Source: Silicimonas sp. (GTDB taxonomy: Bacteria > Pseudomonadota > Alphaproteobacteria > Rhodobacterales > Rhodobacteraceae). Taken from it: a stretch of DNA of 43,114 nt. This document shows, in pieces, positions 27,511 to 35,088 of this stretch. Location: positions 1 to 43,114 of the forward strand of contig JABDJO010000055.1 in the NCBI GenBank assembly GCA_013002465.1. The letters are read 5' to 3'. Position numbers and translations under genes: made by a program. Under the pieces are notes generated by a model, which saw only the letters and a program-made list of their open reading frames with translations, made no database searches and was not told where the DNA came from. Each line of letters opens with the position of its first letter. Position 1 is the stretch's first letter.

Positions 27511-27924
27511 TCAGAACTTGGTATACGCCTTTCTGAGCGTCACCAGCGGATGCCGGTCGGACATTTGAAACTTGATCAACAACTCTCGTGCGATCATATC
27601 ACGGTCCTGTTGGTTGTCGGGCAATTCAATCGTGTTGGGCACCCTTACCCAGCCATTGATGTTGCGGTCGAAAACGGCGGGCATGCCCTCTTCGTACCCC
27701 ATGTGGACATCTTCCAGCCAGTTCAGATCGTCCCAGCCCATTGTCTCCATGTACTTCGACAGAAACGGAGTGATCCGGTCATAGTCAGGCACAAGGTTCA
27801 CGTCATAACGATAGCCGATGTGCTGACCGATTTCCTTTTCGCGTTCCGATTCAAGCCCGTCGGCGTCGTTCAGGAACTGGTTGACGTCCTTGATCTCGGA
27901 CCCGCGGTATTGTGTTCCAGCCAT
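27511..27924 (-). CDS. Uncharacterised small protein downstream of mgsC
   Basis: A 137-residue acidic protein beginning MAGTQYRGSEIKDVNQFL. It has no signal peptide, membrane segment or known motif. It is rich in Asp/Glu and aromatic residues (GYRYDVNLVPDYDRI, METMGWDDLNWLEDVHMGYEEG) and ends with LLIKFQMSDRHPLVTLRKAYTKF. Start is taken at 27924, because the 12 extra residues of the longer frame come from the palindromic repeat. It ends 1 bp before the nitrilase start codon. Unknown function, but well-formed coding sequence inside the methylamine operon makes it a real gene. Confidence 0.75.
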   Translation of the reverse strand: MAGTQYRGSEIKDVNQFLNDADGLESEREKEIGQHIGYRYDVNLVPDYDRITPFLSKYMETMGWDDLNWLEDVHMGYEEGMPAVFDRNINGWVRVPNTIELPDNQQDRDMIARELLIKFQMSDRHPLVTLRKAYTKF

Positions 27925-27941
27925 ATCTGTACTCCGTGGTT

Positions 27942-27995
27942 GGTGCGTGAATTCACGCACCCTACGTCGCGGTAGGGTGCGTGTTCACACGCACC
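27942..27995. repeat. Compound palindromic repeat, copy 1 (GTAGGGTGCGTG family)
   Basis: Two outer 20-bp palindromes, each with outer halves GGTGCGTG and CACGCACC, lie at 27942-27961 (perfect) and 27976-27995. They are joined so that CACGCACCCTAC and GTAGGGTGCGTG form a further 12-bp inverted repeat around GTCGCG. It fills the gap between mgsC and the small unknown gene. The architecture is REP/BIME-like. Confidence 0.85.
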
Positions 27996-27996
27996 T

Positions 27997-29361
27997 TTAA
28001 AGGTGGTGATAGTCTTCGACGCCGACCGTGTGGTTGGTGCCTGCCAAGGGAACTCCGGCCATCGCCGAGGCTTCCATCGTGAGGGCGGCCAGGTCTTCCG
28101 GCTCAAGCGAGTGCAGATGCGTCTTGCCGCAAGCGCGGGCGAACAACTGTGCCTCGATGGTGAGCGTGTGCAGGAAGTTGTAAACGCGCTCGGCCGCCTC
28201 ATCGGGGTCAAGCCGTTGGCGCAACACCGGATCCTGCGTCGCAACGCCCACCGGGCATCGCCCTGTATGGCAGTGATAGCAATAGCCCGGATCGGCCCCG
28301 ATTTCCTCGGGATAGTTCGCCTCGGGGATGTCCTTGTTGCAGTTCAGCGCCATCATCGCCGAGTGCCCAATGGCAATCGCATCGGCCCCAAGCGCAATCG
28401 CTTTCGCCACGTCAGCCCCGTTCCGAATACCACCGGCATAGATCAGCGTGATCTCGCCGCGCTTGCCCAGATCGTCGATGGCCTTTCGTGCCTGACGGAT
28501 CGCGGCAATGCCCGGAACCCCGGTGTCTTCGGTTGCAAGGTGCGGACCGGCACCGGTGCCGCCTTCCATCCCGTCGATATAGATCGAATCCGGATCGCAC
28601 TTCACCGCCATCCGCACGTCGTCGTAGACCCGCGATGCGCCCAGCTTCAACTGGATCGGGATCTGACCCCCCGTTGCTTCGCGGATCTCAAGGATCTTAA
28701 GCGCCAGATCGTCAGGACCCAGCCAATCCGGATGCCGGGCCGGAGACCGCTGGTCGATACCTGCGGGCAAGGACCGCATCTCGGCCACCTGGTCGGTCAC
28801 TTTCTGACCCATCAAGTGCCCGCCAAGGCCAACCTTGCAGCCCTGACCAATGAAGAATTCACAGCCATCGGCCAGAACCAGGTGGTTCGGGTTGAAGCCA
28901 TAGCGCGACTGGATGCACTGATAGAACCACTTCGACGAATTCCGCCGCTCGTCCGGGATCATGCCGCCTTCGCCCGAACAGGTCGCCGTCCCCGCCATGG
29001 TCGCACCGCGCGCAAGCGCTGTCTTTGCCTCATAGGACAGGGCGCCGAAACTCATGCCGGTGATATAGACCGGGATGTCCAGGTCCAACGGACGACCGGC
29101 GCGCGGGCCGATGATCGTCCGGGTTTCGCACTTTTCACGATATCCCTCGATCACGAACCGGGTCAGCGTGCCCGGCAGGAACGTCAGATCGTCCCAATGG
29201 GGGATCTTCTTGAACAGCGAAAAACCCCGCATCCGATAACGGCCAAGCTCGGACTTGATGTGGATGTCGTCCATCACACGCGGCGGGAAGATAAAGCTGT
29301 CGCCGATGCGGTTTACATCGCGATCCAGCGGCTTCTTGGTTGGCGGATTTCCGTCAGGCAT
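27997..29361 (-). CDS. mgsC: N-methylglutamate synthase subunit C (FMN glutamate-synthase domain)
   Basis: Catalytic subunit forming N-methylglutamate from gamma-glutamylmethylamide (or methylamine plus glutamate) in the indirect methylamine pathway. The 454 residues match the FMN-binding domain of glutamate synthase: ITGMSFGALSYEAKTALARGA, SGEGGMIPDERR, IQLKLGASRVYDDVRMAV and the FMN phosphate region LIYAGGIRNGADVAKAIALGADAIAIG. The Cys cluster in YCYHCHTGRCPVGVATQDP is the iron-sulfur motif. The split of glutamate synthase into three genes next to gmaS identifies it as MgsC. Repeats lie on both sides. Confidence 0.92.
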   Translation of the reverse strand: MPDGNPPTKKPLDRDVNRIGDSFIFPPRVMDDIHIKSELGRYRMRGFSLFKKIPHWDDLTFLPGTLTRFVIEGYREKCETRTIIGPRAGRPLDLDIPVYITGMSFGALSYEAKTALARGATMAGTATCSGEGGMIPDERRNSSKWFYQCIQSRYGFNPNHLVLADGCEFFIGQGCKVGLGGHLMGQKVTDQVAEMRSLPAGIDQRSPARHPDWLGPDDLALKILEIREATGGQIPIQLKLGASRVYDDVRMAVKCDPDSIYIDGMEGGTGAGPHLATEDTGVPGIAAIRQARKAIDDLGKRGEITLIYAGGIRNGADVAKAIALGADAIAIGHSAMMALNCNKDIPEANYPEEIGADPGYCYHCHTGRCPVGVATQDPVLRQRLDPDEAAERVYNFLHTLTIEAQLFARACGKTHLHSLEPEDLAALTMEASAMAGVPLAGTNHTVGVEDYHHL

Positions 29362-29381
29362 TCTTGTTTCCTTTCAACACC

Positions 29382-29411
29382 GTAGGGTACGTGGCACCAC
29401 GCACCACACTA
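29382..29411. repeat. Degenerate palindromic repeat, copy 2
   Basis: GTAGGGTACGTG at 29382-29393, then CCACGCACC and CACTAC, show the same building blocks as the two full copies but in one shortened, diverged unit. It occupies the mgsB-mgsC gap and its last bases form the mgsB stop codon. Confidence 0.65.
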
Positions 29412-30278
29412 CAGGATGAGCTTCTTCTCGTTCGGCTCCAGGTTGTCGTAGTTCCAGAGCTGTTTTCCGGCGACAATCTTGGTGAAATGGTCGACACCCT
29501 TGTCGGGCATCAGCCCATATTGGGTAAGCTTCCGCGTCAGCCAGGCCTTGTCGAGATCACTCAACTCGGCCTCGACAGCATCAACGCCGCAGGACTTGAT
29601 TTCGCCGCCGACAAAGATGGTACCGTCGTACATCGAGTCGCCAAGGTTTTTCCCGGCATTCCCGCAGACAACCATCCGGCCCCGTTGCATCATGAACCCC
29701 GACAAGGCGCCCGTGTCACCGCCAACGATGATCGTGCCGCCCTTCTGGTCGATGCCCGTCCGCGACCCGACCGAGCCGCGACACACAAGGTCACCGCCCC
29801 GCATTGCCGCGCCGAATGTCGAGCCTGCGTTCTTCTCGATCATCACCGTGCCCGACATCATGTTCTCGGCACAGGACCAGCCCACACGGCCATTGATACG
29901 CACGTTCGGTCCATCAATCAGGCCGACCGCAAAGTACCCCGTTGACCCTTCGATGATCAGGTTCAGTTTCGACAGGATCCCGACCCCCAAAGAATGCATG
30001 CCACGCGGGTTCTTCAACACCACGGTGCCGTAACCCTCATCCATCAAGGCGCGGATTTCCTTGTTCACCTCGGTCGTCGACTTGTCGTCGCAATCCACCT
30101 CGGTGCGCTTGTTGAAGTCGACGTCGGGCGCCCAAGGGTAGGTAAGCCGGTCGGATGCGTCGGGGTCGAACTCCATGTACATCGAGCGACCCGTCAACTG
30201 GTCCGTGGTCATGCCAAGCGCCTTGACCCGCTCGTCCTGGGTCATCGCCTTCAGGTCTGCATCGCTTACGCTTGCCAT
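29409..30278 (-). CDS. mgsB: N-methylglutamate synthase subunit B (GXGXG glutamate-synthase domain)
   Basis: A structural/active-site subunit of 289 residues corresponding to the C-terminal right-handed beta-helix (GXGXG) domain of glutamate synthase. Repeated Gly motifs are visible: NPRGMHSLGVGILSK, GRVGWSCAENMMSG, STFGAAMRGGDLVCRGSVGSRTGI, GGTIIVGGDTGALSGFMMQRGRMVVCGNAGKNLGD. Start ATG 30278 has AGGAGG at 7-nt spacing and overlaps the end of mgsA by 13 bp. It works with MgsA (amidotransferase-like) and MgsC (FMN). Sure by order and domain. Confidence 0.9.
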   Translation of the reverse strand: MASVSDADLKAMTQDERVKALGMTTDQLTGRSMYMEFDPDASDRLTYPWAPDVDFNKRTEVDCDDKSTTEVNKEIRALMDEGYGTVVLKNPRGMHSLGVGILSKLNLIIEGSTGYFAVGLIDGPNVRINGRVGWSCAENMMSGTVMIEKNAGSTFGAAMRGGDLVCRGSVGSRTGIDQKGGTIIVGGDTGALSGFMMQRGRMVVCGNAGKNLGDSMYDGTIFVGGEIKSCGVDAVEAELSDLDKAWLTRKLTQYGLMPDKGVDHFTKIVAGKQLWNYDNLEPNEKKLIL

Positions 30279-31204
30279 ACGCGAACCTCCTCATCGTAAG
30301 GGTCATAGGTGTCAATTTCTTCGGGAAGGATCGCCCGGATTGCGACTTCTTCCGAAGCCATGGCAATCAGGTCGTCGCTTTCGTAAAGCACCAGCGGCTT
30401 TGCGGCCATCGTGTCCTTGGCCATGCCCAACTGATCCTTGGTGCAGACCAGATAGGTGAAGACCCCGTCGATCTCTTTGATCGAGCGCTTCAGGCTTTCT
30501 TCAAGTGTTACGCCGTTCGCCAGATTATGCGCGGTGTAGACGGCCAAAAGTTCGGAGTCACAGTTCGACTGGAACCGATGCCCCTTTCTCTCCATCTCGC
30601 GGCGCATGATCCAATAGTTGGTGATCTGCCCATTATGGACAACGCTGATGTCATTGTAGGGGAACGCCCAATAGGGGTGCGCCGATTTGATATCGACATC
30701 CGATTCCGTGGCCATCCGCGTGTGGCCGATGCCGTGGGTTCCGGTAAAATCGTTCAGCCCATAGGCCTCTGCCACCACTGCGGCATCCCCAAGGTCTTTT
30801 ATCAGCTCCAGACCATTGCCCATCGAGAGGATCTCGGTCACGCCATCTTCTTCGATATGCTCGGCCATCGACGGAGTGTCGCCGTCATGGGTCAGCACAT
30901 ATCGCAGGGAATAATCCTGCGGTGCCTCTTTGGATTTCACCACGGCGCCATGCTCTTCCAAAATGGCATCAACGCGCGCAATGCGGTCGGCAATCAGCTT
31001 GTGAACGCCATGCCCGATCGACCGATCCTCGGCCTCGGCAACCTTGATCCGCATGATGTATTCTTCTGGTGCTCGTTCGTCACCATAGACAGCGTACCCG
31101 GTTGAATCCGGTCCCCGGTGCTTCAGGGCCTGCAACATCGCGGTCATCTCGCCGCCAACGTTCGAGCTTTTGCCCTTGTGAATTAGTCCTGCAATTCCGC
31201 ACAT
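30266..31204 (-). CDS. mgsA: N-methylglutamate synthase subunit A (class-II glutamine amidotransferase domain)
   Basis: Ntn-type amidotransferase domain protein of 312 residues that should remove methylamine from gamma-glutamylmethylamide, as GltB removes ammonia from glutamine. The start must be ATG 31204, because Cys2 in MCGIAGLIHKG is the N-terminal nucleophile; the longer open frame to 31264 runs through the repeat and would bury it. Further motifs are HTRMATESDVDIKSAHPYWAF, VVHNGQITNYW and ESDSELLAVY-like NCDSELLAVY. The gap to gmaS carries a full palindromic repeat. Confidence 0.9.
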   Translation of the reverse strand: MCGIAGLIHKGKSSNVGGEMTAMLQALKHRGPDSTGYAVYGDERAPEEYIMRIKVAEAEDRSIGHGVHKLIADRIARVDAILEEHGAVVKSKEAPQDYSLRYVLTHDGDTPSMAEHIEEDGVTEILSMGNGLELIKDLGDAAVVAEAYGLNDFTGTHGIGHTRMATESDVDIKSAHPYWAFPYNDISVVHNGQITNYWIMRREMERKGHRFQSNCDSELLAVYTAHNLANGVTLEESLKRSIKEIDGVFTYLVCTKDQLGMAKDTMAAKPLVLYESDDLIAMASEEVAIRAILPEEIDTYDPYDEEVRVWQA

Positions 31205-31228
31205 TTGCGGCATCTCCCTGTTTCCAAC

Positions 31229-31291
31229 GGTGCGTGCAAGCACGCACCCTACGTTGCAAATCACCCGGTAGGGTGCGTGATGTCACGCACC
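31229..31291. repeat. Compound palindromic repeat, copy 3
   Basis: Palindromes with GGTGCGTG/CACGCACC halves lie at 31229-31248 and 31272-31291. CACGCACCCTACGT and GTAGGGTGCGTG form the larger inverted repeat, here with a longer central spacer than copy 1. It fills the gmaS-mgsA gap. Confidence 0.85.
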
Positions 31292-31293
31292 GC

Positions 31294-32772
31294 TTACGGC
31301 AGGCATTCCATATACGTTTCGTTGTCCCAATCGGTGACCGTGGACATGAACCGCGCGTATTCGTCGTACTTGTATTCGTGGAACAACCGGTACATTTCGC
31401 CCGGCATACCGCGCTTGACGACTTCGCTGTTTTCCAGGAAGTCCAACGCCTCGCCCAGAGACATCGGCAATTTTTTGACCTGCTTGCCCTGTTCGATAGC
31501 CTCGTAGATGTTGCGCTCTTCGGGCTTGCCCGGGTCCAGCTTGTTGTCGATGCCGTCGTCCATGGCCGCAAGAAGCGTCGTGCCCATGAGGTATGGGTTC
31601 ACCATTGAATCGACCGAGCGATACTCGAACCGCCCCGGTGCCGAAACGCGCAATCCCGTGGTGCGGTTCTGGAATCCCCAGTCCGCAAAGACCGGCGCCC
31701 AAAAGCCCGTATCCCACAAGCGGCGATAGGAATTCACCGTCGAGCAGCCCACGGCCGTCAAGGCCTGCAAGTGATGGACAACGCCACCAATCGCCTCAAG
31801 CCCTTCGGCCCCCGGCATTTGCGGATCGTCGTCGTCCGGCATGAAGGTATTCTCGCCGCCTTTGACGTACATGTAGTTGTCGCGCATGCCCGGCAGATCG
31901 TCGGGGTCATTGCCGGTCCGCACGAACTCGTCCTCGCCGCCGCGCCAGAGGCTCATGTTGTGATGGCACCCGCTTGCCGAAACGCCCATGAATGGCTTCG
32001 TCATGAAACAGGCGAATATACCGTTCTCGCGTGCCACTTGCGCACAAATCTGGCGGTAGGTTGTCAGACGGTCGGCGTTCCGAAGCACGTCGTCGAACAT
32101 CCAGTTCAACTCCAACTGACCCGGTGCGTCCTCGTGGTCGCCCTGGATCATGTCCAGACCCATTTTCCGAGCGTACCGGATCACCTGCATGGACACAGGG
32201 CGCAGCGATTCAAACTGGTCAATGTGATAGCAGTAAGGCTTGGAATAGCCGTCCTTTGGCTTGCCGTTCTCGTCGAACTTCAGCCACATCATCTCGGGCT
32301 CGGTCCCGATCCTGAGGCTGCGGCCATGCTTTTTCTGGAACTCGTCGTGCATCCGGCGCAGGTTGCCCCGGCAGTCCGACGTCAGGTAGCCGCCTGGATT
32401 TTCCTTTTCCTCGCGGTTGCGGAACAGCGTGCAGTAAAACCGACCGATGGTCGGCGCCCAGGGCAACTGCATGAAGGTCTCGGGCTCGGGAATGCCAACC
32501 AATTCAGCGGCTTCCGGGCCATAGCCAAGGTAATTTCCCGCGCGGTCGGTGAACAGGTTGACGGTCGCGCCATAAACAAGCTGAAAGCCCTTCTTGGCCA
32601 CGGTTTCCCAATGATCGGCCGGGATACCCTTGCCCATGATCTTGCCGGTCACGGAAACGAATTGCAGGTACAGATACTCGATGCCCTTGGCATCGATCAT
32701 CTTCCGCACTTCCTTGATTTTCTCGTCGCGCCCCGGCGCGTCTACAAAGCGTTCAAGATCTGTTTCAGCCAC
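31294..32772 (-). CDS. gmaS: Gamma-glutamylmethylamide synthetase (glutamine-synthetase family)
   Basis: ATP-dependent ligation of methylamine to the gamma-carboxyl of glutamate, the entry step of the indirect methylamine pathway. The 492-residue glutamine synthetase homologue has metal/substrate motifs GTEPEMMW, GDHEDAPGQLELNW and SGCHHNMSLW, plus SAPGRFEYRSVDSMVNPYL with the arginine/metal site. It is followed directly by the split glutamate synthase genes, which separates it from true GlnA and from GlnT-type homologues. ATG at 32772; the gap to the upstream FAD oxidoreductase is 69 bp. GmaS is a recognised marker gene for methylamine use in marine Roseobacters. Confidence 0.93.
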   Translation of the reverse strand: MAETDLERFVDAPGRDEKIKEVRKMIDAKGIEYLYLQFVSVTGKIMGKGIPADHWETVAKKGFQLVYGATVNLFTDRAGNYLGYGPEAAELVGIPEPETFMQLPWAPTIGRFYCTLFRNREEKENPGGYLTSDCRGNLRRMHDEFQKKHGRSLRIGTEPEMMWLKFDENGKPKDGYSKPYCYHIDQFESLRPVSMQVIRYARKMGLDMIQGDHEDAPGQLELNWMFDDVLRNADRLTTYRQICAQVARENGIFACFMTKPFMGVSASGCHHNMSLWRGGEDEFVRTGNDPDDLPGMRDNYMYVKGGENTFMPDDDDPQMPGAEGLEAIGGVVHHLQALTAVGCSTVNSYRRLWDTGFWAPVFADWGFQNRTTGLRVSAPGRFEYRSVDSMVNPYLMGTTLLAAMDDGIDNKLDPGKPEERNIYEAIEQGKQVKKLPMSLGEALDFLENSEVVKRGMPGEMYRLFHEYKYDEYARFMSTVTDWDNETYMECLP

Positions 32773-32841
32773 TGTCTTCTCTCCTTGCTGGTCTTTTGCG
32801 GGCGCTCTTCATGGGGCGCCTCGCCAATTCATTCGTGTGGA

Positions 32842-34185
32842 TCAACTCCACGGATATGGGCTGTTGGAAACCGGGTGCAGCTCACCCTTGGCAAATCTGT
32901 CGAATCGGAACGGTTCAAGCAGTTCCTGGGTATTCCCCAGCACCTCGTCCGCAATCAGATGACCGACCCCCAGCATCTTCCAGCCATGGTTGCTGTCGGC
33001 GATGATCGTCGCGTTTTCGCGGAAATGATCGAACACCGGGAAACTGTCGGCGGTGAAACATCCGATCCCGCCCGACGCCTCGCGATGATACTTCGGCATG
33101 GTGCCTTCATAGCGCGCCTGACAATGGGCCAAGGCACTGACCCACATATGGGCAAACTCGTCTGACGCCACAAATTCGGGCGACGATGGACCATAGGGGT
33201 CGATCTGCACCTCGTTCACCGGCGTATCGACCTTGTAGGGCGACGCCCCGCCCTGAATGCCACCGAAATGGAAATCCGGCTTGTAATAGATGCCCCACAT
33301 GTCCTCGGTGATGGTCGATCCATCCACCGTCGATTTCAGTTCCGCATCGGTGTCGACGTGAATGACCGGCGGCAAGGATCCGTCGTCGGCGCGGCCCTTG
33401 TCGGGATCGACCAGCAACACGCCCTCTTCCAACTGCCAGTACCGCCACATGTCCACATCTTCATGCACGGTGCCGTCCAGTCCCTTAACCGTGATCTGGC
33501 TGGGCAGACCCAACATGCTCCAAAAATCGCGCACCCAGGGACCAGCCCCGATGATCACCCGCTCGCAGGAAATCGTGCCCTTGTCGGTTTCAACCGATTG
33601 AATCGCGCCCGAGCCGTTCATCGAGTTGAAGCCCTTCACCTCGACGCCGGTGATGATCCGAACGCCCATGGCCTCGACCTTTTTGGCCAGCGCATACATG
33701 GTCTTGGTCTGGTTCGAAAACCCGCCCTGCTTTTCATGCAGGACACTGGTGATATTCTGTGCCTGCCAATCGCCGAAAATCTCGCGCATGTAGGACGTGC
33801 AGTGATTCTCGCCTTCGATCAACGTACTGTCGTACCCGATCTCTTGTTGTTGGGCATAGATCGAGTTGATGTCGGCACGCATCGATTCGGCCGAGATCTG
33901 CATGTAGCCAACCGGGTGATAGGACAGCCCCTCGGGATCGCTTTCCCAAACATTGACCGAATGCGCCATCAAACGCCGCATGGCGGGCTGGAAATAGTTG
34001 TTCCGCACAACCCCGCAGGCAATCCCCGAGGCGCCGGCCGCAATCCCGGACTTGTCCAGAATGACGATCCGCCCTTCGACGTCTTCGCCTTTTTCCTGCA
34101 GCCGTTCGGCCAGCTTCCAGGCGGTCGAGACCCCATGAATGCCAGCCCCGATTATCAGAAAGTCCACATGATCTGGAAACGCCAT
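32842..34185 (-). CDS. DAO-type FAD-dependent oxidoreductase heading the gmaS operon
   Basis: A 447-residue flavin amine oxidoreductase of the DAO/sarcosine-oxidase-beta/dimethylglycine type. The FAD motif is in HVDFLIIGAGIHGVSTAWKLAERL (residues 5-28). AGASGIACGVVRNNYF follows, with a C-terminal ASGGIGCFTADSFPVFDHF and DSNHGWKMLGVGHLIADEV closing the flavin site. ATG at 34185 is used, since the extra upstream residues to 34269 are intergenic sequence shared with the divergent GntR promoter. Its place before gmaS suggests oxidative N-demethylation of a small amine or amino acid; the exact substrate is unknown. Neither MMA, DMA nor N-methylglutamate can be chosen from sequence. Confidence 0.85.
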   Translation of the reverse strand: MAFPDHVDFLIIGAGIHGVSTAWKLAERLQEKGEDVEGRIVILDKSGIAAGASGIACGVVRNNYFQPAMRRLMAHSVNVWESDPEGLSYHPVGYMQISAESMRADINSIYAQQQEIGYDSTLIEGENHCTSYMREIFGDWQAQNITSVLHEKQGGFSNQTKTMYALAKKVEAMGVRIITGVEVKGFNSMNGSGAIQSVETDKGTISCERVIIGAGPWVRDFWSMLGLPSQITVKGLDGTVHEDVDMWRYWQLEEGVLLVDPDKGRADDGSLPPVIHVDTDAELKSTVDGSTITEDMWGIYYKPDFHFGGIQGGASPYKVDTPVNEVQIDPYGPSSPEFVASDEFAHMWVSALAHCQARYEGTMPKYHREASGGIGCFTADSFPVFDHFRENATIIADSNHGWKMLGVGHLIADEVLGNTQELLEPFRFDRFAKGELHPVSNSPYPWS

Positions 34186-34202
34186 CCGCCCCAAACTCCC
34201 GA

Positions 34203-34320
34203 TTGGCCAAATTCGCTTGTGCTGAATTGTCCACGGGATTGGACCAAAATCAAGCGATTTCTGAACCAATTTCTTGCCTTTTGTACTTTATTCGACCATA
34301 TTGGATCAACTTTGGATCAA
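34203..34320. promoter_or_regulatory. Cluster of TTGG(N)CCAA / TTGGATCAA elements in the GntR-gmaS divergent promoter
   Basis: Four related elements lie in the 147-bp divergent gap: TTGGCCAA (34203-34210), TTGGACCAA (34239-34247) and two copies of TTGGATCAA (34301-34309 and 34312-34320). The last two repeat with an 11-bp period, about one helix turn. The short TTGG...CCAA symmetry is typical of operators for FCD-type GntR regulators, one of which starts at 34333. Confidence 0.6.
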
Positions 34321-34332
34321 TCAAGGACGATC

Positions 34333-35007
34333 ATGGCCCGCAGAAACGCCACAGACATCGCCTCGGAAATGCGCCGCTCGATCGAAGCCGGCACTTACCG
34401 TCGATTCGAACGATTGCCGCCGTCGCGCAAGTTGGCGGAAAGTTTTGGCGTGGCCCGAAACACCCTGCGCGATGCCTTGAACCAGTTGGAAAACGAAGGG
34501 CTTCTGGAAACCCGTCCGGGCAGCGGCACCTATGTGACCGTCCAAGATCAGAACCAGATACCCGATGCCGTCGGCGACTCGACACCGCTTGAACTGATCG
34601 ACGCCCGCTTTGCCCTGGAACCGCATATCTGCCGGTTGTGCGTGCTGCACGGACGGCGTGAGGACTTCGATACCATGGAAGAGCTTTGCGCCAGAATGGA
34701 GGCCGCAACCAACGACCCGGTCGCCTTTTCCGAGGCCGACACCGCATTCCACCGCGCCCTCGCCTCGGCCACCCGCAATTCGCTTCTGATCTGGCTGATC
34801 GGTCAGATCAACACTGTGCGTTCGCTCGACGAATGGATGCGCATGCGGCACCTGACGCTCGATCCTGACATCATCTCGGAATACAACCGCCAACACCGCC
34901 AGATCCTGGAAGCACTAAGATCGCGCGAACCCGAACGCGCCGCCGTCATGATGAAAGAACACCTGGAAACCGCACGCCTGTCACTGACCCGGGCAGCCGA
35001 GACCTGA
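34333..35007 (+). CDS. GntR-family (FCD/FadR subfamily) transcriptional regulator
   Basis: A 224-residue regulator divergent from the oxidoreductase-gmaS-mgs operon. The N-terminal winged helix is in FERLPPSRKLAESFGVARNTLRDALNQLENEGLLETRPGSGTYV (residues 25-68). The C-terminal FCD ligand domain has the metal-type pattern ARFALEPHI, EADTAFHRALA and YNRQHRQILEAL. ATG at 34333 is placed just after AAGGA. Candidate operators lie immediately upstream, so autoregulation and control of the methylamine operon are likely. The effector could be methylamine, gamma-glutamylmethylamide or N-methylglutamate. Inference. Confidence 0.9.
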   Translation: MARRNATDIASEMRRSIEAGTYRRFERLPPSRKLAESFGVARNTLRDALNQLENEGLLETRPGSGTYVTVQDQNQIPDAVGDSTPLELIDARFALEPHICRLCVLHGRREDFDTMEELCARMEAATNDPVAFSEADTAFHRALASATRNSLLIWLIGQINTVRSLDEWMRMRHLTLDPDIISEYNRQHRQILEALRSREPERAAVMMKEHLETARLSLTRAAET

Positions 35008-35088
35008 GGGATGGATGTCCGCAAAGGAGATTTTCAAGCGCCTAATGCGCAAGTCTCTCGTCGTAATTTTCCGTCAATGGTTCGACGG

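Noticed and set aside
27942-31291. Repeats considered as a CRISPR array
   Set aside because: Only three unequal copies, separated by whole genes, with no regular spacers and no cas genes.
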